Source: an uncultured Clostridia bacterium | GTDB taxonomy: Bacteria > Bacillota > Clostridia > Christensenellales > UBA1242 | Assembly: GCA_948439925.1 (NCBI GenBank) | Contig: CAOJNR010000023.1 | Location: forward strand, 1-11,363 | Direction of reading: 5' to 3' | DNA: 11,363 nucleotides | Shown here: piece by piece, positions 7,320 to 11,363 of the stretch | Numbering within the stretch: the first letter of the stretch is position 1 | Layout of the letters: every line of letters starts with the position of its first letter | Position numbers and translations under genes: made by a program | Notes under the pieces: generated by a model | What the model was told of the DNA's origin: nothing | The model's database searches: none | Seen by the model: the letters and a program-made list of their open reading frames with translations, nothing else

Positions 7320-7607
7320 ATGCGTCTTTTTAATATTTATGACACATCAAATCTTGATAACAGATTTAAAACAACACAAAACGCAAGATTTGACATTATT
7401 GGTGAACTTGAAGCAATTATCCAATACGAAAATCACTTAAACGAAACAAACATAACGCTTGCAAAAGAAACCTTTGAAGATATTGCCAGCGAAGAGAAAG
7501 TTCATGTTGGAGAACTTTTTGGGCTTCTTTTCTATTTAGACCCAGACAGCAAAAAATATTTTGAGCAAGGCTTGAAAGAATTTGAAGAAAGAAAAAATCA
7601 TAGATGA
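7320..7607 (+). CDS. Short two-helix ferritin-like protein (encapsulated-ferritin type)
   Basis: The 95-residue protein is almost wholly helical. Helix 1 carries GELEAIIQYENH (28-39) and helix 2 carries SEEKVHVGEL (57-66). Aligned to the Rhodospirillum rubrum encapsulated ferritin, with a constant offset of three, Glu29, Glu31, Tyr36, Glu59 and His62 fall on its Glu32, Glu34, Tyr39, Glu62 and His65. These include the di-iron ligands. Such half-ferritins form the iron site between subunits and oxidise ferrous iron. AGGAGG is at 7309-7314. The C-terminus ends in FEERKNHR without a recognisable encapsulin-targeting peptide, and no encapsulin gene is in the window. Its last codons lie in the terminator stem. 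Role in iron or oxidative stress is inferred. Confidence 0.75.
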   Translation: MRLFNIYDTSNLDNRFKTTQNARFDIIGELEAIIQYENHLNETNITLAKETFEDIASEEKVHVGELFGLLFYLDPDSKKYFEQGLKEFEERKNHR

Positions 7608-7624
7608 CATTTCTATGATTTTTT
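7592..7624. terminator. Bidirectional terminator overlapping the end of the ferritin-like gene
   Basis: The stem AAAAAATCATAGA (7592-7604) pairs with 7612-7624 over 13 bp, with loop tgacatt. The TGA stop (7605-7607) starts the loop, so the last four sense codons are part of the left arm. T runs follow on both strands, so it can also end the minus-strand ADP-ribosylglycohydrolase transcript (stop at 7645). Confidence 0.8.
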
Positions 7625-7644
7625 ATTTTAACCCCATATTTAAA

Positions 7645-8412
7645 CTATATTTTATAGATTTTCTTTAAAATATCTTTAAATTCATCTGGCAAATATTCAA
7701 GTGCTTTTTCTTTCAGATTTTTATCAATTCCATACATTGCCTCTGCCATGCTTCCAACAATGCAAGCATTGGTGTCAGTGTCACCGCCAAAAGAAATTGC
7801 CTTTTTCAAACAATCTTCAAATGAAGTTCCGCTGAAAAATGACCATAAAACCACATCAATAGTTTCACTGCAAGTGCGATTAAATTGTGTTAATTTTGGC
7901 TTTTGACATTTTAAACCTAGTTTATTTTTTATTTCTTCCTTTGTTAAACCTTTTCTTGCAAGAAAAATCACACGCGCAATTATTGTGGCGTTTGAAATTG
8001 CCTCTTCGCTGTTATGAGATGTCATGCACGCAAGGCGAACATTTTTTAACACGTCCTCTTCATTATCAAACAAAAAGCCAACAGGCGAAATTCTCATCAT
8101 TGCACCATTGCCTGCGCTTATGCCAACAGTGTTTGTTAGCGACCAAGCATAAAATTCAGGCGAGAAAATTCTTTCAAAATAAGGTTTAATATTAGGCTTA
8201 TATGAAATATATTTTTGCACATACTCACGAAGTTTTTTGCCATAATCCTCACCGCTTAAAATTGCGTCAGCGATTGCCATTGTGAGAATTGTGTCGTCAC
8301 TATAAAAACTGTTTTTCCTTAAAAGTTTTTTATTTTTGACTGGCCTTAATTGACAGAATTGTTGATATTCATAAGTTGAACCAGCAAGGTCACCGATAAT
8401 TGCACCAAACAT
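7645..8412 (-). CDS. ADP-ribosylglycohydrolase family protein (DraG/ARH type)
   Basis: The 255-residue cytoplasmic enzyme starts with GAIIGDLAGSTYE (3-15). It carries the metal motif SDDT at 38-41, GNGAMMRISP at 101-110, TSHNSEEA at 131-138 and GGDTDTNACIVGSMAEA at 209-225. These are the Mg-binding and ADP-ribose-binding blocks of the ARH/DraG family, and both Asp-rich motifs are intact, so activity is expected. The family removes ADP-ribose from proteins (Arg or other residues) or from small molecules and nucleic acids. The target cannot be told here. AAGGAGA at 8418-8424 precedes the ATG. It is the last gene of a minus-strand run that includes a NUDIX hydrolase. No convincing promoter is visible in the 103-bp gap upstream, so it may be read from the run. 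Confidence 0.93.
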   Translation of the reverse strand: MFGAIIGDLAGSTYEYQQFCQLRPVKNKKLLRKNSFYSDDTILTMAIADAILSGEDYGKKLREYVQKYISYKPNIKPYFERIFSPEFYAWSLTNTVGISAGNGAMMRISPVGFLFDNEEDVLKNVRLACMTSHNSEEAISNATIIARVIFLARKGLTKEEIKNKLGLKCQKPKLTQFNRTCSETIDVVLWSFFSGTSFEDCLKKAISFGGDTDTNACIVGSMAEAMYGIDKNLKEKALEYLPDEFKDILKKIYKI

Positions 8413-8515
8413 AATGTTCTCCTTGATAATTTAATTTTTTCTTTCTTATTCTTCTTAATTCTTACGAAAAAAGTTGCATTTTTTAATTTTATAACTTTAA
8501 AAGTTTCATAACTTG

Positions 8516-9184
8516 TTAAGTTTTATCTCGTTCGCCAGTTAAAAATTTGAAAAACTTTTCGACACCATTAAAGTGTTCATCTTGCTTCTTTTTTTTGCGA
8601 TTTCTCATATTTTCCTTTGCAAACGACAACAGACTATTGAAATCATCTTCGCGCAAATAATAAACTTTTTCTATTCCATCCCATCTATGCATTTTGAAAC
8701 ATTTGAGTTTGTTCATTCGCGAGATTCTGTCGCTAAATTCAGATATATTTTTCAGTTCTGACCAATCATATAGTGACCAACATGGGCTAAAAAAATGCTT
8801 TTTGCCATCAAAAGCCCTACCAAACCATCCTGTGTTATAAAACATAATCCATATTCCCTCACTTGTCACAATGACATTTTTTGAATACTTCCAAAACCAG
8901 ACGCCAATAAAGAAATGAACGAGCCAACAAAAAGCAAGAAAACCCCAAAAGGAATAAATAAAAATCAAAAAACCTGTTTTGTCAGACCTAATTAAAAATG
9001 AAAAGAGAAAAAATAAAGCATTAATTAAAGCCAATGTTAAAAACTTTATCGCAGTTTCACCAAAAAATAAATTAAGTATATATCCGCGTTTGCTCTTGAT
9101 AAAATGCTTAAACACAATTTCTTCGCCATTCGCGCTGGCCAGTTGGTTTCTTGCCTCCATAAAATCAACTTTTTTGTTAATCAT
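8516..9184 (-). CDS. Two-helix membrane protein with possible PH-like C-terminal domain
   Basis: The protein has 222 residues. I start it at ATG 9184, since GAGG (9190-9193) lies 5 bases upstream; the in-frame GTG at 9190 is part of that ribosome site. A cytoplasmic N-terminal segment (1-40) leads to two hydrophobic helices at about 45-66 and 71-98. Then comes a soluble domain (102-190: NVIVTSEGIWIM, a Trp/Tyr-rich stretch, YDWSELKNISE and a final helix LREDDFNSLLSFAKENM). The beta-rich part with WSELKNI and closing helix resembles bacterial PH-like two-helix membrane proteins such as YcxB types. That is a guess from pattern only. The tail is Lys-rich (RKKKK). Function unknown. Confidence 0.8.
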   Translation of the reverse strand: MINKKVDFMEARNQLASANGEEIVFKHFIKSKRGYILNLFFGETAIKFLTLALINALFFLFSFLIRSDKTGFLIFIYSFWGFLAFCWLVHFFIGVWFWKYSKNVIVTSEGIWIMFYNTGWFGRAFDGKKHFFSPCWSLYDWSELKNISEFSDRISRMNKLKCFKMHRWDGIEKVYYLREDDFNSLLSFAKENMRNRKKKKQDEHFNGVEKFFKFLTGERDKT

Positions 9185-9199
9185 TTCCACCTCTTTATC

Positions 9200-9228
9200 A
9201 GTATACTAAACAACGCTTTCAATCGCAA
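9200..9228 (-). promoter_or_regulatory. Promoter of the two-helix membrane protein, nested in the micro-ORF
   Basis: On the minus strand, TTGCGA (9223-9228), a 17-bp spacer and TATACT (9200-9205). The -35 is inside the coding sequence of the 36-residue ORF and the -10 directly follows its TAG stop. The predicted start near 9193 gives a leader of only about 9 nt. Confidence 0.5.
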
Positions 9229-9316
9229 AGAAATTATAAAACTTTTTAAGTTCACCAACATAAGTCATACCAGCATCACCGCCTAACCCACAAATAAAAA
9301 TAACATCTTTTATCAT
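9206..9316 (-). CDS. 36-residue ORF translationally coupled to the NUDIX gene
   Basis: Reading ATG 9316 to TAG 9206 gives MIKDVIFICGLGGDAGMTYV followed by a short helix-like stretch ending in IESVV. TAGGAG six bases upstream contains both the NUDIX stop codon and a good ribosome site, so the two are likely coupled. The residues read as one beta strand (DVIFICG), a glycine-rich turn (GLGGDAG) and an amphipathic helix, like the first beta-alpha unit of a Rossmann or P-loop protein. It does not match GxxxxGK[ST], since Met takes the Lys place and the spacing is off. No stop-bypassing frame continues it. It is either a real micro-protein or the leftover N-terminus of a deleted gene. Confidence 0.55.
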   Translation of the reverse strand: MIKDVIFICGLGGDAGMTYVGELKKFYNFFAIESVV

Positions 9317-9325
9317 ATCTTTCTC

Positions 9326-9859
9326 CTAATTTTCAAAATTACAAACATTTATAAAAGCCGTAGTCTTCGTTATAGTTAAGTTTTTTATAAACTTTTCATA
9401 ATGTAATTGAGATGATTTTCTTAATAGTCCTTCGCTTATTAAATTCTCAATTTCTTTTTTTGTAAGCCATTTCACCTGTTCGACTTCACTTTCTTGCAAA
9501 GTAAAATTGTAATTAACGAGATTTTCATCTTCATAAAACAAAACATCGAAAATAGCATGAGGAATAATAATGTTACCGAGTGTTTTAAACTTTCCCTCAG
9601 CAATCACAATCCCCAATTCTTCTTCAAGTTCAACGCTTGCTTGATTTAAAGATGTTTTTCCTGTTGGAACATGTCCTCCAACAACAGCAAACTCTCCGCC
9701 TTTTTCCTTGCTGGTTTTTTGAATTAAAAATTTATCCCCGCATTTCAGCCAAACAACAACCAGTTTTATGAACTCATCATCTGCTAGGTTTTTATCTCCT
9801 CTTGCAATAATTTTACCAGTTAACTTTCCTGTTTTGTCGTAAACATCCAAAAATTCCAT
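9326..9859 (-). CDS. NUDIX hydrolase (IPP-isomerase/YfcD-like subgroup) with altered NUDIX box
   Basis: The protein has 177 residues. The N-terminus MEFLDVYDKTGKLTG is typical of the subgroup that includes IPP isomerase-like NUDIX proteins, and VVVWLKCGDKFLIQKTSKEK (34-53) forms the core strands. The NUDIX box spans 62-84. Against G(x5)E(x7)REUxEExGU it has Gly62, Lys68 for the first Glu, Val76 for the Arg, and intact Glu77, Glu80, Glu81 and Gly83. The metal-binding glutamates are therefore kept while two helper positions are not, so activity is likely but may be altered. The family cleaves X-linked nucleoside diphosphates; substrate unknown. AAGGGGAG precedes the ATG. The micro-ORF follows 9 bp downstream. 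Confidence 0.88.
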   Translation of the reverse strand: MEFLDVYDKTGKLTGKIIARGDKNLADDEFIKLVVVWLKCGDKFLIQKTSKEKGGEFAVVGGHVPTGKTSLNQASVELEEELGIVIAEGKFKTLGNIIIPHAIFDVLFYEDENLVNYNFTLQESEVEQVKWLTKKEIENLISEGLLRKSSQLHYEKFIKNLTITKTTAFINVCNFEN

Positions 9860-9904
9860 CTTTTCTCCCCTTCTCGCCCTAAAAAACTTATTAGTCCGCT
9901 TTTA

Positions 9905-9921
9905 TTTAATTATTAATTAAA
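9905..9921. repeat. AT-only perfect palindrome in the NUDIX leader
   Basis: TTTAATTA-t-TAATTAAA, 8+1+8. It lies between the predicted promoter and the NUDIX ATG. It could be an operator, but AT-only sequence forms such dyads by chance, so weight is low. Confidence 0.2.
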
Positions 9922-9973
9922 TTTTCGTATTCTTTAATTATGCCAACATATTTTTTCAATTTTAATTTCTTCT

Positions 9974-10001
9974 ATTTTAACATAAAAAATCAAATTATCA
10001 A
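9974..10001 (-). promoter_or_regulatory. Promoter of the NUDIX operon
   Basis: On the minus strand, TTGATA (9996-10001), a 16-bp spacer and TAAAAT (9974-9979) with an extended TGT just before the -10. It would give a leader of about 108 nt before ATG 9859. The 163-bp gap to the kinase has only a weak AT hairpin and no clear terminator, so some read-through from upstream is likely. Confidence 0.45.
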
Positions 10002-10022
10002 AATCAATTTATTACTAGGAAT

Positions 10023-10499
10023 CTATTTTCTATTGAGAACATACCAAACATCAATTTCTTCTTTTGTTGGCTCTTCAAACATGGTCAATAGTTTTTTCAT
10101 CAACCCTTCATCAACATAAAAATCTGAGCCACCATTTCCTTTTTCAACTCGCTTATTTCTTTCTTTTATATTCTTTTGCCAAGTTTTCTCATCCACATCG
10201 ACATAATGCCATTCAACATGCACATTTTTAGTTTTGAAATAATTGGTTATTTCTTCTCTTTCTTTTTTCGTCCAAAAACCCCAGTCCAAGATAACATTTG
10301 CACCAGCAATAGCCACTTCTGTTGCTTTCTTTTTCAAATAATTATTAACTCTTTCTTGAAACACATTATAAAAATTTCCTTGTTCGTTTTTTATCAAGTC
10401 AAAAGTTGCTTCATCTATTCCAAAAATAATAGCATTCTCTTTTTCTTTTAATGATTTTGCATAATAAGATTTCCCACTTGCAATCTTTCCGCATATCAA
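10023..10499 (-). CDS. P-loop kinase / AAA_33 ATP-binding protein, start probably disturbed
   Basis: The 158-residue cytoplasmic protein has the P-loop GKIASGKS (4-11), an Asp in FGIDE (29), LDWGFW (71-76) after the third strand, and Arg-rich lid residues IKERNKR (111-117). A closing FEEPTKEE (141-148) follows. This matches small predicted kinases (AAA_33, COG4639 type) that phosphorylate a small molecule or nucleotide. The substrate is unknown. The only start left in frame is TTG 10499, with GGGGA seven bases upstream. A far better ATG with AGGAG sits at 10513 but is one base out of frame and hits TAA after three codons. One extra G in the G4 run would give MGEIILICGK, the expected N-terminus. 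The gene follows the DUF4832 gene by 40 bp. Confidence 0.82.
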   Translation of the reverse strand: MICGKIASGKSYYAKSLKEKENAIIFGIDEATFDLIKNEQGNFYNVFQERVNNYLKKKATEVAIAGANVILDWGFWTKKEREEITNYFKTKNVHVEWHYVDVDEKTWQKNIKERNKRVEKGNGGSDFYVDEGLMKKLLTMFEEPTKEEIDVWYVLNRK

Positions 10500-10507
10500 T
10501 ATTATTT

Positions 10508-10522
10508 CCCCATAATTCTCCT
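10508..10522 (-). promoter_or_regulatory. Shine-Dalgarno and out-of-frame ATG deciding the kinase start
   Basis: On the minus strand, AGGAG (10518-10522) is four bases from ATG (10513-10511), whose G begins a G4 run (10511-10508). As written, this ATG reads Met-Gly-Lys-stop. It is either a frameshifted true start or a tiny upstream ORF controlling the kinase. Confidence 0.55.
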
Positions 10523-10539
10523 AAGTTATTGAAAAACTT

Positions 10540-11363
10540 TTATATCTTTTTTATATCTATTTCACCGATTTTATTTGCTTTTAAGTCATCATCCCAAATG
10601 TCACAGTTGGCAAATTGTAAATTATAAGATAGCTTTCCATCAACTTCTTCTCCATATAAAGCCAAATAGACTTGATATTTGCCATTATCGAAATCTAAAT
10701 CTAATGAACATTCGATATTCTATCCACCATCAAACTTTTTTATTTGCTTTGAATATTTGATTTCACCATTTTCATTAACAAATAGAATTCTTGCCAATTT
10801 TGATTTGTTCAAATTGCCAAACCCGACATTATTCAAAGATAATTTTATATTGAGTTTGTCAAAGCGATCAGAAAATTCAAACACAGATTTAGTCAAAACA
10901 AATCTGTAACCCATATGATTTTCGATATATGTGAAGGCAGACTGCCCATAATAATTCTCATCTTCTCCACAACTTTGAGTGTAAGTTGAATTTTTCCATT
11001 TGTCTATAACCGAATTATTCCACTCGACATTTAAATAATTTAAATGAATTTGAGCCATTTCTGGCAAACAATTTTCAATATCGTGAAGTGGGCTATCTGG
11101 AACAACAACCTCTCCACAAAATGGCAAATGACCTGTTTGTTGACTTAAAAACTCAATTTCTTTTTCACGCTCTGTGTAAGTTCCAAGGTCTGTTGAAGAA
11201 CCCAAATAACCGTCGTTATACAGCCCAAGCCAATAAGCTTTACTTGTTTTATCAATCTTGTAATTTTCTATATCATTGAGTGTTATATCTAGATAATTAT
11301 AAATCATATTTGGAGTTCTTGCCAAAATCGGAAGATTATTTGTCTTATCTAAAAACATGTCAA
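10540..11363 (-). pseudogene. DUF4832 protein, partial at right edge and split by an in-frame TAG
   Basis: The frame is open from the right edge (first full codon GAC at 11361) to TAG 10720-10722, then continues in the same frame for 59 residues to TAA 10540. The first part has DUF4832 hallmarks: LPILARTPNM, GLYNDGYLGSSTDLGTY, FCGEV, IHLNYLNVEW, YIENHMGYRFVL and LNNVGFGNL. The part after the TAG (GKYQVYLALYG, then LQFANCDIWDDDLKANKIGEI) is the end of the same domain, so the TAG interrupts one protein and is not a natural end. Family members usually have an N-terminal TIM-barrel-like DUF4874 region, which would lie outside the window. The biochemical role is unknown; glycan-related function is a guess. 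A product shortened by 60 residues lacks the final strands and is probably unstable. Confidence 0.8.
10720..10722 (-). other. In-frame TAG inside the DUF4832 gene
   Basis: The codon context is GAT GGT GGA TAG AAT ATC GAA. One transition from CAG would create it. At least four neighbouring genes use TAG as a true stop (kinase, NUDIX, micro-ORF and ADP-ribosylglycohydrolase), so general TAG recoding is unlikely. Confidence 0.8.

Noticed and set aside
8461..8515. AT hairpin AACTTTAAAAGTT as a terminator for the two-helix membrane protein gene
   Set aside because: The loop is too tight, the stem has little GC and the T run is displaced, so I cannot support it.
9185..9190. GTG start at 9190 for the two-helix membrane protein
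   Set aside because: The GTG is part of the GAGGTGG ribosome site serving ATG 9184.
9206..9316. P-loop kinase assignment of the 36-residue ORF
   Set aside because: GLGGDAGMT lacks the Lys and the spacing of GxxxxGK[ST].
10720..10722. Genome-wide TAG recoding to an amino acid
   Set aside because: Kinase, NUDIX, micro-ORF and ADP-ribosylglycohydrolase genes end at TAG at positions that fit their families or their close spacing to neighbours.

Overview
The window is AT-rich bacterial DNA with compact genes, strong purine-rich Shine-Dalgarno sites (AAGGAGG, AGGAGG, GGAGGGG), sigma-A-type promoters and U-tract terminators. This fits a low-GC Bacillota, probably an uncultured gut-type member of Clostridia. 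TAA, TAG and TGA all end intact genes here, so the standard code applies. I see no rRNA, tRNA, CRISPR array, transposase or phage structural gene. The placement is an inference from composition and gene families.

Left part (1-3705). A very long minus-strand gene, open at the left edge, encodes a secreted or surface beta-helix protein built from two GLUG-type modules. It has two candidate promoters. The nearer one has a run of seven Gs inside an over-long -35/-10 spacer, which resembles a phase-variation switch. Upstream lies a minus-strand four-helix membrane protein of unknown function with its own terminator. Its promoter is overlapped by an inverted repeat.

Middle (3706-7624). A plus-strand alpha/beta hydrolase converges on a two-gene ABC-2 exporter (ATPase then permease, ATGA overlap, minus strand) across a two-way terminator. 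Divergent from the exporter are a hypoxanthine-DNA glycosylase (UDG family 6) and a 95-residue ferritin-like protein. The latter has the iron-site residues of encapsulated ferritins, and its final codons lie inside its own terminator.

Right part (7625-11363). All genes are on the minus strand. In transcription order they are: a DUF4832 protein (open at the right edge, interrupted by an in-frame TAG), a P-loop kinase of the AAA_33 type, a NUDIX hydrolase with altered NUDIX-box residues, a previously easy-to-miss 36-residue ORF coupled to the NUDIX stop, a two-helix membrane protein with a possible PH-like tail, and an ADP-ribosylglycohydrolase. Three of these six handle nucleotides or ADP-ribose, so a shared nucleotide-processing role is possible but unproven. 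The first two genes both carry damage: a nonsense codon in one, and in the other a start that would be canonical with one extra G. That points either to local gene decay or to sequence errors.

The most interesting leads are the G7 promoter of the surface protein, the coupled micro-ORF, the short ferritin without a visible encapsulin, and the paired lesions near 10.5-10.7 kb.
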